Assembly: GCF_029433095.1 (NCBI RefSeq)
Contig: NZ_JARNTX010000001.1
Span: 992,001 to 1,056,000, forward strand
Direction of reading: 5' to 3'
Length of the DNA stretch: 64,000 bases
From: Hymenobacter sp. YC55
Lineage (GTDB): Bacteria > Bacteroidota > Bacteroidia > Cytophagales > Hymenobacteraceae
Numbering within the stretch: the first letter of the stretch is position 1; each line of letters begins with the position of its first letter. The position numbers and the translations under genes were made by a program. Positions 8,547 through 16,977 of the stretch are shown here, in pieces. The notes under the pieces were generated by a model. The model searched no databases, was not told the DNA's origin, and saw nothing but the letters and a program-made list of their open reading frames with translations.

Positions 8547-11417
8547 TTAATGCGTCAGTACTACGCGCCGGGTCAAGCTACCGGTAGTGCCTTGTACGCG
8601 CACTACATAGACACCAGCGGGTAGCTCCTGCAAATCCAGCGTGGCAGTTGAGCCAAGTAATGCTTGCTGCTTTACCAGTTGGCCGAGGGGGCTTAATACC
8701 TCTAGGCGTTTGCCACCAAAACTAGCTGGCACTTCCACCCGAACTTGGCCGGAAGTAGGATTGGGGTACAACTGCCACGCCACCTGTGCAACAGCCGGCC
8801 GGACGGGTAATAGTTGGCTTTGCGTATAGCGGGCTATGGCATCGTCGGCGGCTATCTGTAATTGGGCTAGGGTAGGGGCTGCAACTATTGCAAACGTGAC
8901 GACCACTGAGTCGGAGGGAGCTAGGGAAGGCATTACAGCGGCCACTACCTGCGCGATGTCAGTGCCTTTGGCTACGCCAGCTGTGCGTTGGCGGGTACCA
9001 CTGCTCAAAGTCAGCATTTTTTCGGCCCGACTGAAGCCATTGGCAAGACGAACTGCACTGCCCACGGGCGCATTTACATCAATGGCGTAGCTAGATACGG
9101 TACCGCCCCGCAACCACTGCACACCCACATAGGCATTGGGCGCGTCCACATTATAAGCATAGCTGAGGTGTCGTACCGAATCCCAAACCACAGCATTATG
9201 ATTATAAGTACCCATGTCCCAGTCGGCAAATATGCCAGCGTAGAGGGGTTTTAAGGTATCAGCAGTTACGTTTTTGATCTGGTATTCCATCGTCACGTAG
9301 TCGCGCTCCACGCCTTGGCCCCATGAGTTTCCCTGCTGGCGGACCTGCACCCCTACGGTGCGGTTGCGGGTTGCACTTGGTAAGGAATCGCGCAGGATGC
9401 CAGTGGCCGTTAAGTTGGCGTACGCGGTTTGGCGGCGCAGGGTGGTTTGCGCCTGCGTGTAGAAGTCTACATCCGTGCTGTTACGGTCGTTGCGCAGGCG
9501 GCTGGAAATGCGAGTGGTGCCAGTGCCGAGCAATAAGCCACCCTCGTACAGCATAGAGTTGCCACCTTTATAGCGCACGCCTTCCCCTTTATCTGACCCG
9601 AGCCCATCGGCACCTAAGTTGCCGCGGTGCGAAAGGGTAACGGCCAAATTACCGGCATTCAGCACCACGTATTCCGGATTGATAACGACGGTAGTGTACT
9701 GGTCATCCTGGTAGCCAGTGGCAGGGTCGGAGAGGCGGTAGCGCAACGTCACGGACGTATTGGTAGGCGCTGCCGATGCTACTAGCAACTGAAACGGCGT
9801 GGCAGCATTGGAAACCCTGGACATAGTGCCCAACCCTGTGGTCGTAAACGAGCCCTGCCGCACCGTGACGTAGGGCGAAAGCGACGTAACGGTCAAGGTT
9901 AAGTTTTGCATCGGTTGCAGTAAGTTCTGCATCTCGACGGTCAGCCGAATGGTGTCGTTGAGCTGATAAATCGGTTTGGTTGGGTTGAATAAACATTGTG
10001 TGAGCCGCACCGCGTGCTGATTGTTGGCTTGCACAGCACGAAATACGTTCAGGCGGCCGGTACCTAGCTTACCGATATAAGCAGCGTTGCCGGGCAGATT
10101 GTACACGTTATCGGTGGTGGCGCGTAGCTGCGCAATTACTTGCGCTGCCGAAAGCTGCGGAAACCGAGCCCGTACCAATGCGGCTGCACCTGCCACCAGA
10201 GGTGCCGAAAACGAGGAGCCGCTGGCGCGGATGTAATCAGCGTCAGTATCGCCCCAAGTGGTATAAATTGCTTCACCGGGCGCTATCAGATCTATACGGC
10301 GGCTATAGGTAGCACTAGCTGACCGGATATCGGTAGCGCCGCACCAGCCAACTGACAGCACGTGGTCGTAGCTAGCTGGGTAGAAATCTAGCTCGGCATT
10401 GGTGTTGCCAGCCGATGCTACCAACACCACGTCGCGGTTGATGGCTGCGTACGTTATGGCATCCTGCTCGAACTGGGAGCGGCCCCCGGCGCCACCCCAC
10501 GACATATTGATGATTTTGCAGCCATGGTCGGCAGCATACACGATGGCCTCGTAGCCAGCGAAGCTGCCTGTGGCAGTGCTTGGATAGATTTTGAGCGGTA
10601 GAAAACGGCACTTAAACCCTACGCCGGCAATACCGGCCCCATTGTCGGCGCGGCCCGATGCTGCGCCGGCGGTGTGCACGCCGTGTAGCGGCTGTGACGC
10701 CGAGTTTGGAGCGGGGTTGTTGTCACGATCAGCAAAATCCCAGCCGCGGTAGTTGTCGACGTAGCCGTCGTGGTCGTTGTCGATGCCGTCGGGTGGGTCT
10801 TGGTAATTGCGCTGCCACTGACCGGCCAAGTCCTGGTGGGAAAGCCGAAAGCCGGTATCGGTGATGCCAATCAGGACTGTGGTGTCTCCTTGCGTTAAAT
10901 CCCAAGCTTGGTAGGCGCGGATTTTTTTCAAGTGATACTGACCAGGAGCAATCGTAGAATCGGCCAGCGGATCGCTGGGCAGATAGAGGGGGGCGCGGTA
11001 ATACAGCGGTTCAGCGTACTCCAGCACGCCCGTGTTCAGCAACGCATTCTGCGCTTTGCTTATCGAAACTTCCTCGTTGAACCACACTTGGTATACCAAG
11101 CTCAAATCGACGGCGCCGGGCCGCTCGTAGTTTGGACGTATCGTATTAGGAAACTTTTGCTGTATCTGCGTGGCGCCAAGGCGGCGCAATAAGGCGTCCA
11201 GCACCGGGCCAGCTACTGCATCAGAGGATGCTTGAGGTCGAAACTCTGGCTTAATCTTGAATACCAGCGTGCCAGGCAACGTGATAGGGGCTTCAGCCAC
11301 GCCTTGCCCCCATGTTGGCGATGACTGAATGGTAGCAGGCTGTGTCACTCCCATAAAGGGAAACCAAGCCAGAATTAGGAATAATACTAATTTGAACGAT
11401 GGTAAAGATTTGTCCAT
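8547..11417 (-). CDS. secreted S8 subtilisin-like protease with T9SS sorting domain
   Basis: A 956-residue exoprotease. Residues 1-25 form a signal peptide (VLFLILAWFPFMG core) and about 45-145 a propeptide-like region. The S8 catalytic domain spans about 175-460, with Asp187 (GITDTGF), His245 (HGVHTAG) and Ser402 (SGSSFSAPLVAG), so the triad is complete. A calcium-loop-like stretch (GIDNDHDGYVD, 211-221) lies between Asp and His. The long middle part (about 470-860) is beta-rich and probably a set of Ig-like or jelly-roll domains. The last 75 residues form a type A T9SS sorting domain (LYPNPTSGQV, LPAGVYVVRV), so the protein should be exported by Sec and then T9SS and attached or released at the surface. 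The gene is monocistronic, with a strong hairpin behind the stop. Confidence 0.93.
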   Translation of the reverse strand: MDKSLPSFKLVLFLILAWFPFMGVTQPATIQSSPTWGQGVAEAPITLPGTLVFKIKPEFRPQASSDAVAGPVLDALLRRLGATQIQQKFPNTIRPNYERPGAVDLSLVYQVWFNEEVSISKAQNALLNTGVLEYAEPLYYRAPLYLPSDPLADSTIAPGQYHLKKIRAYQAWDLTQGDTTVLIGITDTGFRLSHQDLAGQWQRNYQDPPDGIDNDHDGYVDNYRGWDFADRDNNPAPNSASQPLHGVHTAGAASGRADNGAGIAGVGFKCRFLPLKIYPSTATGSFAGYEAIVYAADHGCKIINMSWGGAGGRSQFEQDAITYAAINRDVVLVASAGNTNAELDFYPASYDHVLSVGWCGATDIRSASATYSRRIDLIAPGEAIYTTWGDTDADYIRASGSSFSAPLVAGAAALVRARFPQLSAAQVIAQLRATTDNVYNLPGNAAYIGKLGTGRLNVFRAVQANNQHAVRLTQCLFNPTKPIYQLNDTIRLTVEMQNLLQPMQNLTLTVTSLSPYVTVRQGSFTTTGLGTMSRVSNAATPFQLLVASAAPTNTSVTLRYRLSDPATGYQDDQYTTVVINPEYVVLNAGNLAVTLSHRGNLGADGLGSDKGEGVRYKGGNSMLYEGGLLLGTGTTRISSRLRNDRNSTDVDFYTQAQTTLRRQTAYANLTATGILRDSLPSATRNRTVGVQVRQQGNSWGQGVERDYVTMEYQIKNVTADTLKPLYAGIFADWDMGTYNHNAVVWDSVRHLSYAYNVDAPNAYVGVQWLRGGTVSSYAIDVNAPVGSAVRLANGFSRAEKMLTLSSGTRQRTAGVAKGTDIAQVVAAVMPSLAPSDSVVVTFAIVAAPTLAQLQIAADDAIARYTQSQLLPVRPAVAQVAWQLYPNPTSGQVRVEVPASFGGKRLEVLSPLGQLVKQQALLGSTATLDLQELPAGVYVVRVQGTTGSLTRRVVLTH

Positions 11418-12066
11418 AGTGCAAAATTAACCAACTGCTAAACGCCCCTTTCACACGATGCCCTTTGTAAGTATGTTGAATTATACATTGAGGCATCCAA
11501 CTTTCGATTAGTAAACCTAATCAAGAAAAACGGCTTAAAAGGGCTTTATAAGCTGATTCATATCAATAACTTTATATAATACCAATAATTGATAAATTTT
11601 ATGAGGTTGTAATATATGTAGTAGTTGGTAGTAGATGTTTTATGGCAGTGCAAGCATTTTGTACAATATCAATCCTGAATTTAATTATAATAGCAAGCTA
11701 CAGAAATTAGTTTTTTTATAATAAGACTGCTTTGTTTTAAACAGGAAACAGGTGTCTAGCAGAAGCGCAATTGCTACTAAAGCGGAGCCATGCTGAAAAT
11801 GAAAGCCCTGATCTACCTCAGCCTGTAAAGGCGGCGTGACAGATCAGGGATTTACAAGTAGCCGGGAATAGCGGTGCATTCGTGCTGATGGAGTGAACTA
11901 GCACTTGTGATGAGGTAAGAGCATAAAAAAAGACGCTTCCATGGAAGCGTCTCTTCGGTATTAGAAGAACTAGGTGGTATTACTCCAACTCGCCTTCAAA
12001 ACAGGCTAGAAAGGGCTAAATAGTCGTAAACAGCCCCTGCAATGCTCATCAAGAGGTAAGAAGGGG
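11418..12066. other. AT-rich intergenic region with two inverted repeats
   Basis: About 650 bases show no convincing coding frame. The part next to 11418 must hold the promoter of the protease gene. A pair of 9-base arms, CCCTGATCT (11806-11814) and AGATCAGGG (11841-11849), encloses 26 bases and could fold as a small RNA hairpin. A terminator for the 12067-12378 gene lies at 11924-11952. Confidence 0.5.
11924..11952 (-). terminator. terminator downstream of the 103-residue hypothetical gene
   Basis: A perfect 22-base palindrome (AGACGCTTCCA/TGGAAGCGTCT, 11931-11952) is preceded on the plus strand by seven A bases, giving a T-run on the minus strand. It lies about 115 bases after the stop of the 12067-12378 gene. 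Confidence 0.65.
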
Positions 12067-12378
12067 CTAGATGATGTTGCGTAGATCGTTGCGTAGGTTC
12101 TCAATGCCGTGCCATATCTCAGACCACGCGCTATGGTCTTGGTCGGAGGGTTTTGCATCGTGAGCTGGCTCTGGCCCTAGCTGCTCGGCTAGTTTGTTGC
12201 GCTTCACTTCCAAAGCCGCTATGTGCTCGTGGTAGGTGTGTGGTGCCCCGGCCGTAGTGGCGTGTGCGCGGTTACGTAGCGTCTTGATTTTAGTGTCGAG
12301 GTCGTCGAGGGCTTGGCGGATGTCCTTGTCGGAGAGGTGCAAAGGCACGCGGGCGTGCTGCGGAGAAGTAGTAGACAT
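12067..12378 (-). CDS. small coiled-coil hypothetical protein
   Basis: A 103-residue hydrophilic protein without signal peptide or membrane segment. Two helical stretches are evident: about 15-38 (LSDKDIRQALDDLDTKIKTL) and about 50-68 (YHEHIAALEVKRNKLAEQL), with heptad-like leucine and isoleucine spacing typical of coiled coils. A charged linker and a short C-terminal helix ending in LRNDLRNII follow. It resembles small coiled-coil proteins annotated as hypothetical in Hymenobacter. Its own terminator and clear stop and start support a real gene. Function unknown. Confidence 0.65.
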   Translation of the reverse strand: MSTTSPQHARVPLHLSDKDIRQALDDLDTKIKTLRNRAHATTAGAPHTYHEHIAALEVKRNKLAEQLGPEPAHDAKPSDQDHSAWSEIWHGIENLRNDLRNII

Positions 12379-12633
12379 GGCGAACAGCTGGTAGGTTTTA
12401 GATGCGGATAGAATAAGATACAGCTTTTGGCGCGCAAAGGATACGCTGTCTTGCGTAATACGAGCCTACTAACGTTCTAACAGCAAGCAACCTTCAATAC
12501 GCATGAGCTTGGTTGTCATTCTACTAGCGCGTGCATTGTTTGCAAAGACCAAGGCCGACTTCTGCTTTACAACAACGCTTTAGGACATCAATTGAATGGT
12601 AGCCCCCATCAAGTTTTGGTGGGTATGATAAAG

Positions 12634-13386
12634 CTACAAGCTCAACAATTCACGAAACCGGATGGATTGTTGGCGCGAAACTTCCACTTCAGGCCCCCCG
12701 CGAAGCTGGATTTTCAACGAGTTACTAAACCAGGGCTCGATGTTATCAACCCATTTGAGGTTGATGATTTGCTGGCGGTTCGCCCGGAAAAATACGCGCG
12801 GGTCGAGGCGCTGCTCTAAGTGCTGCAAGGTGCGCGGAATAAGCGGACGGTGCTGGTCGAAGTAGATTTGGGTGTAGCTGCCGTTGATTTCGAAAAGCCG
12901 AATGTCGGTCAGCCGCACAAACCAGCATCTCTCCCCATCTTTCACAAACACTTGGTCGTGTTCGGTTAGGGGGGTGGGAGCGGGTTCTGCTAGTGCGGGA
13001 GTGGACACGGGAACCGCATCGGCCGAGGCAGCAGAACCTAATTTGAGGCGGGCCTTGCTCAGTGCAGCTGCCAGTCGGCTGGCCTCGATGGGTTTGAGCA
13101 GATAGTCGAGGGCGTTGACCTCAAAGGCACGAAGGGCATACTCGTCGTAGGCAGTAGTAAAAATGACATGGGGAGCGGCTTCGAGTGAGGCCAACAGCTC
13201 GAAGCCGGTTTCGCCGGGCATATGGATATCGAGGAGGAGTAAGTCGGGCTGTAGTTCCTGAATTCGGGTGCGGGCCTCGGCGGCGTGTCGCGCTTCGCCT
13301 ACTACGGCCACGTCGGGGAAGGCTTGCAGCAAGTGGCGCAGCTCGGTACGGGCCAAGCGGGAATCATCAACGAGAAGGATGTTCAT
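12634..13386 (-). CDS. LytTR-type response regulator
   Basis: A 250-residue DNA-binding response regulator. The receiver domain (about 1-120) starts MNILLVDDSRLARTEL; Asp53 in LLLDIHMPG is the phospho-acceptor, and the FTTAYDEYALRAFEVNALDY and LLKPI segments are typical. A linker rich in Ala and Pro leads to a LytTR domain (about 145-250: VFVKDGERCWFVRLTDIRLFE onward, with SRQQSIRFRELL at the end). The start at 13386 is chosen because it begins exactly at the receiver strand; an upstream in-frame ATG at 13440 would overlap the kinase gene. It forms a pair with the histidine kinase 25 bases upstream. The target genes are not evident; LytTR regulators often act on neighbouring membrane-protein genes. 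Confidence 0.93.
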   Translation of the reverse strand: MNILLVDDSRLARTELRHLLQAFPDVAVVGEARHAAEARTRIQELQPDLLLLDIHMPGETGFELLASLEAAPHVIFTTAYDEYALRAFEVNALDYLLKPIEASRLAAALSKARLKLGSAASADAVPVSTPALAEPAPTPLTEHDQVFVKDGERCWFVRLTDIRLFEINGSYTQIYFDQHRPLIPRTLQHLEQRLDPRVFFRANRQQIINLKWVDNIEPWFSNSLKIQLRGGPEVEVSRQQSIRFRELLSL

Positions 13387-13411
13387 GCGGAAGTTAAGGT
13401 AAGCAGCAGAA

Positions 13412-14503
13412 TTAGGCAGTAAGAACTGCCGTGGTAACATGCACGGGCACGCGCAGCTGCGCCACTACTGTTTCGGTGGTTGCCTCATCGTTGCCGAGGT
13501 GCAGCGTGGCGGCGCTACCGAAAAGCAGGGCTAGCCGCTCGCGGGCATTGCGTAGGCCTACACCCTCGTGATTAGGCTTGGGCTGGTAGCGGCCGGTGTT
13601 GCGCACGGCAATGTGCAGCTGGGCAGTAGCCGCATCGAGCTGGGCCGTAAGCTGAATGCTGCCGCCTTCGGGGCGGGGCGCAATGCCGTGCTTGATGGCA
13701 TTTTCGACGAGCAGTTGCAAGGTCATAGGCGGGATGAGGACGGGCAGCGCCGCTGGGTCCACGTCGAGCGAGTAGGTGAGGCGCTCTTCCAGCTGCATAG
13801 CCTCCAGCTCCAGATAATGCCCCACAATTTCCAGTTCCCGGCTCAAGGGCACCCGCTCGGCGCTGTTGAGTTGGATGGAATAGCGCAGCAAATCGGAGAG
13901 GTGCGTAATCATGTCGCGGGCCCGGGCGGGGTCTTCCATTACCAGGGCCCGAATGTTGTTGAGCCCGTTGAACATGAAGTGCGGGTTGATTTGGGCCTTC
14001 AGGGTGCGCATTTCCGCTTCCTGCACGGCAGCGCTTAGCTTCCATTTGTCTACCTCGGCTTGCTTGTAGCTGGTTAGGTAGTGCCACCCCAAGTAAAAGC
14101 CGGCCCACAGCCACAGCAAGATGTTGACGTTGATGGCATAGCCTATAAACTGGGGCCAGCCCTGCGGTTTTCCATTGCCAGTGGGCTGAATCACCAAGAT
14201 GATAATCGCCCAAATGATGACCTGGCTAATCACGGCTAATACGGCGTGCGTCACCAATAAGCGGCCTAGCAACGGCAAGGGCGGCAGTTGTTCCCAGCGG
14301 TTGGCCCGAATGTGGTAGCGCAGCCAGTGGGTAATGGCCAACATAGTGGCGGCGATAACCAAGTTGATGGTTAGCATCTCGCGGGAGCGGACTCCCATAA
14401 AGGCGAAAGCTGCTACGGAAATCAGAAAATACAGGCTCCACCCGAGTAACTGACACCACCAGTACAGGCGGCTGGGCGGCGGAACGGCGGCGTACGAAAA
14501 CAT
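13412..14503 (-). CDS. LytS-like sensor histidine kinase (His_kinase family)
   Basis: A 363-residue membrane sensor kinase. Four hydrophobic helices occupy about 18-140 with only short loops and no large periplasmic domain, so the signal is likely sensed in the membrane. The His_kinase domain shows the phospho-accepting His175 in QINPHFMFNGLNNIRALV. The ATPase region contains the N-box LLVENAIKHGI and a G-box EGVGLRNARERL. It is the partner of the adjacent LytTR regulator, and the two reading frames are separated by 25 bases. Upstream, a membrane-protein gene ends 30 bases away, suggesting a three-gene operon in which that protein might be a sensor partner or a target. Confidence 0.93.
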   Translation of the reverse strand: MFSYAAVPPPSRLYWWCQLLGWSLYFLISVAAFAFMGVRSREMLTINLVIAATMLAITHWLRYHIRANRWEQLPPLPLLGRLLVTHAVLAVISQVIIWAIIILVIQPTGNGKPQGWPQFIGYAINVNILLWLWAGFYLGWHYLTSYKQAEVDKWKLSAAVQEAEMRTLKAQINPHFMFNGLNNIRALVMEDPARARDMITHLSDLLRYSIQLNSAERVPLSRELEIVGHYLELEAMQLEERLTYSLDVDPAALPVLIPPMTLQLLVENAIKHGIAPRPEGGSIQLTAQLDAATAQLHIAVRNTGRYQPKPNHEGVGLRNARERLALLFGSAATLHLGNDEATTETVVAQLRVPVHVTTAVLTA

Positions 14504-14533
14504 AAGGATGGAATAAGAGCAGCGGTGCTCAAG

Positions 14534-15118
14534 TTACTCGGATTGCCTTACCAAGAGAAGGTACACTTTCTGGTTTCGGCGATACGAAACATAAAGCAGC
14601 CCGCCCAAAACTGCCAATGAGCAGACCATAAAAACCGGCACCAAGTACAAGGTTGCTTCCGAAGTACGAACCCCGATCAGCAGGCAACCTATAGAAATAA
14701 CGCCGGCCATAATGGCAAAAGGCTTGGCCTTGTAAAACCAGGCGTAAGGAAAGAAATGAGCCCCCGTAATGATGCCGTACGTCATGATAAAATACGCAGG
14801 ATACTTGCTGTACATGAACATCAGAATGGGGAAGTAAAACAGCTGCGCAAAATTCAGCCACAAACCCAACGGCTGGAGTGGGTTGCGCGCAATACTCCAG
14901 GTGGTGCCCAAGACTTTGGAAAAAAGCCACGCTAGCGGCAGAGTGGCCGCGCCCACAAAAAACGTAATAAACCCATTTAGCCCCGGCGTATTAGGCAGCG
15001 TCCAGACGAAGGCAATAGCCGCCCAAACCAGGCTGGCGGCTACAATGAAATCCAGCCCATTCTTGGCTTTCACCGACAGTTCGAGCTGTAGCGCGGCAAA
15101 TTCTTTTTCGAGTAGCAT
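14534..15118 (-). CDS. DUF7010-like membrane protein
   Basis: A 194-residue protein with about six hydrophobic helices between residues 20 and 180 and short hydrophilic ends (MLLEKEFAALQLELSVKAKNG; C-terminus YRRNQKVYLLLVRQ). The start at 15118 is preferred over an upstream in-frame ATG at 15202, because the extra 28 residues are basic and unlike the family. The layout resembles the DUF7010 family, small membrane proteins of unknown role often found near signalling genes in Bacteroidota. It is probably the first gene of an operon with the histidine kinase and LytTR regulator. Function unknown; the family name is my recollection from pattern, not a search. Confidence 0.7.
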   Translation of the reverse strand: MLLEKEFAALQLELSVKAKNGLDFIVAASLVWAAIAFVWTLPNTPGLNGFITFFVGAATLPLAWLFSKVLGTTWSIARNPLQPLGLWLNFAQLFYFPILMFMYSKYPAYFIMTYGIITGAHFFPYAWFYKAKPFAIMAGVISIGCLLIGVRTSEATLYLVPVFMVCSLAVLGGLLYVSYRRNQKVYLLLVRQSE

Positions 15119-15220
15119 AGTGGATCGATGGAGGTGCTTGAAGAAGTAGTAGGTGAAATATGCGGGTCGTGGCGAGTTCGGCAGAGGCACCAAGCCCACC
15201 ACGACCCGGAAGCCCTGACT

Positions 15221-16174
15221 CTACTTCTTCGCCACTTTGTTTTGCCCTAAAAACGCATCGGCCTGCGCGAAAAACCAGTTGGTGTCGTCGTACATGAGGA
15301 AGTGCCGGCCGGCTTCCGACATTTCGATGCGGTGCTGAGGCAACTTGGCATATTGCTGCTCGAAAACGGCCTTGGTGCTTTCCTTGGTGGAGCCGTACTG
15401 CTGGTAGGCTGCCCAGGCCCCGAGTACCAGCACCGGCTGCTGAATGCGGGCAACGTCTTGGCGCAGGTCGGTGGTGTACATATCGTACATGGCTTGGCCC
15501 ACGGTGGCGGGGTCGGAGAGTTGACCCCAACGAGCAAGCTGAGCTTGGCGGGCCGTATCCGTCACGAGGCCAGCTACCATTTGGCGCTGCATAGCGGGTG
15601 CCATCTTGCCTTTGCTGGTTTGCTGGCGCATACTCTCGGCCATTGGTTTGGCCGCTTCAACTGTGAGGGCGGGGTTTTGCACGGCAGCCATGAACGGCAA
15701 CGAATCGACAATTACCAGCGGCCCAAGGGCGGTAGGCTCTGCCACGCTCATCCACAGGCCCATGAACCCACCTAGGCTGTGGCCTACTACCACCGGCTTG
15801 TCGAGCTTCTGCGTTTTGATGTAAGCCAGCAGTTGGTCGCGCACGTTGAGCAGCAATTGGTTGGTGTTGGCCGCGGCCGTGGTGCCACCAAAACCCGCCA
15901 ACGATACCACGTGGCACTGATACTGTTTTTGATAATGAGCCACCGTTTCGTCCCACACCGCGCCGGGGCAGGTCAGGCCCGGAATCAAAAGCATGGGCCG
16001 GCCTTTGCCCACCACGCGTACCGTGAAGTTGGGATGGGCTGCGGGCACGTCAGCACCAAGAATTGAAGTAGACGCTGTTTCACTTACCGCCGCGGGTGTG
16101 GCCGCAAAGGAAGTGCTGGCTAGCAGCAGGGCGGTGCAGAAGGAAAGGGGGCGGATGCAGGCGAGCAGGTTCAT
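15221..16174 (-). CDS. secreted alpha/beta-fold hydrolase
   Basis: A 317-residue hydrolase with a signal peptide (about 1-25, LSFCTALLLASTSFAA). The alpha/beta hydrolase fold runs from about 48 to the end. The oxyanion segment is LLIPGLTCPG, the nucleophile elbow is GHSLGG with Ser133, and the catalytic histidine is probably the one in EAGRHFLMYDD near the C-terminus. A start at 16174 gives a clean signal peptide; the upstream ATG at 16279 adds 35 basic residues and is unlikely. The substrate is unknown; esters or lactones are typical. It stands 102 bases upstream of the DUF7010-like gene, so co-transcription is possible but not shown. Confidence 0.88.
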   Translation of the reverse strand: MNLLACIRPLSFCTALLLASTSFAATPAAVSETASTSILGADVPAAHPNFTVRVVGKGRPMLLIPGLTCPGAVWDETVAHYQKQYQCHVVSLAGFGGTTAAANTNQLLLNVRDQLLAYIKTQKLDKPVVVGHSLGGFMGLWMSVAEPTALGPLVIVDSLPFMAAVQNPALTVEAAKPMAESMRQQTSKGKMAPAMQRQMVAGLVTDTARQAQLARWGQLSDPATVGQAMYDMYTTDLRQDVARIQQPVLVLGAWAAYQQYGSTKESTKAVFEQQYAKLPQHRIEMSEAGRHFLMYDDTNWFFAQADAFLGQNKVAKK

Positions 16175-16312
16175 TGGAAAGCCAGAGGATTTGGTGAATT
16201 GATAGACCAAACCTAGCCTCTTGCCCTGCCTTTTGAAACGGATTTTCAGCGAACGGTAAATCGGCCGGCTGAACTGCATTACGCACTAGTTGAAATACCA
16301 GCGCCTCCTAAC

Positions 16313-16864
16313 TCAGCTGAACGTGGTTGGTACGCCCAACTCACGCGCCAGAGGCGCGGCCGCCGAAGCGTAAAGTAGCGTCAAGACTTCGTTGAGGGCC
16401 GAACTGAACTCCAGATGATAGTCTTCGTGTAGCTTACCGATTTGCTTGAGCACGTCGTGGGTGCGGCGGGCCAGGTGCTGGAGCAGCGGCTGGGTGGGGC
16501 CGTGCAATTGCGCAACGGCGGCGGGCTGGTGGCGGAAGATGTTGGTGAGCAAGCGCAGCGTCAGCTCTATCTCGCCGAAAGTGTCGCCGGTGATGCGAGC
16601 ATGATAAGCAAGCCGGGCTTGTAGCTGCCGCACAATGTGCAGCAGGTCGTTGGGGGTTTGGTGGTAGCCGCGCACGGGGTCGTCTACCTGCGTACGCAGC
16701 CGTTCCCGCCTAATTTCCAGCGCATCTTCCCCCTCCAGTAACCGAAACGTAAGCTGCTCGGTCAGCACAGAATCTTGGGCGACCAGGCGGGCCAAAAGCT
16801 GGTCTTTTTCGCGTTGGGGAAGGGTAAATAAGGCTTTGCGCAGATCGGGAGAAAGGGCGGGCAT
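16313..16864 (-). CDS. conserved hypothetical helical protein
   Basis: A 183-residue cytoplasmic protein predicted to be almost entirely alpha-helical, with regular leucines and charged residues (SPDLRKALFTLPQREKDQLL, EIRRERLRTQVDD, LLHIVRQLQARLAYHARIT). It has no signal peptide or membrane segment. The start at 16864 (MPALSPDLRK) fits better than an upstream ATG at 16933, which would add a hydrophobic extension unlike the rest. No known domain is recognised. The gene sits between the hydrolase and the PQQ-type dehydrogenase, all on the minus strand but with separate spacing. Confidence 0.68.
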   Translation of the reverse strand: MPALSPDLRKALFTLPQREKDQLLARLVAQDSVLTEQLTFRLLEGEDALEIRRERLRTQVDDPVRGYHQTPNDLLHIVRQLQARLAYHARITGDTFGEIELTLRLLTNIFRHQPAAVAQLHGPTQPLLQHLARRTHDVLKQIGKLHEDYHLEFSSALNEVLTLLYASAAAPLARELGVPTTFS

Positions 16865-16977
16865 AAAGAAATAAAAGGCAGCTGTTGCTCTAAAAACAAA
16901 ACTAGAAACTAAAAGCTCCCTTCCTTCTTGCAAGGAGGGGAGCTAGATTTAGCATCTTTCTTCTAACACACTCGCTT

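Noticed and set aside
15221..16279. Longer alpha/beta hydrolase start at 16279
   Set aside because: It adds a 35-residue basic stretch before a signal peptide, which is not typical; the start at 16174 is kept.
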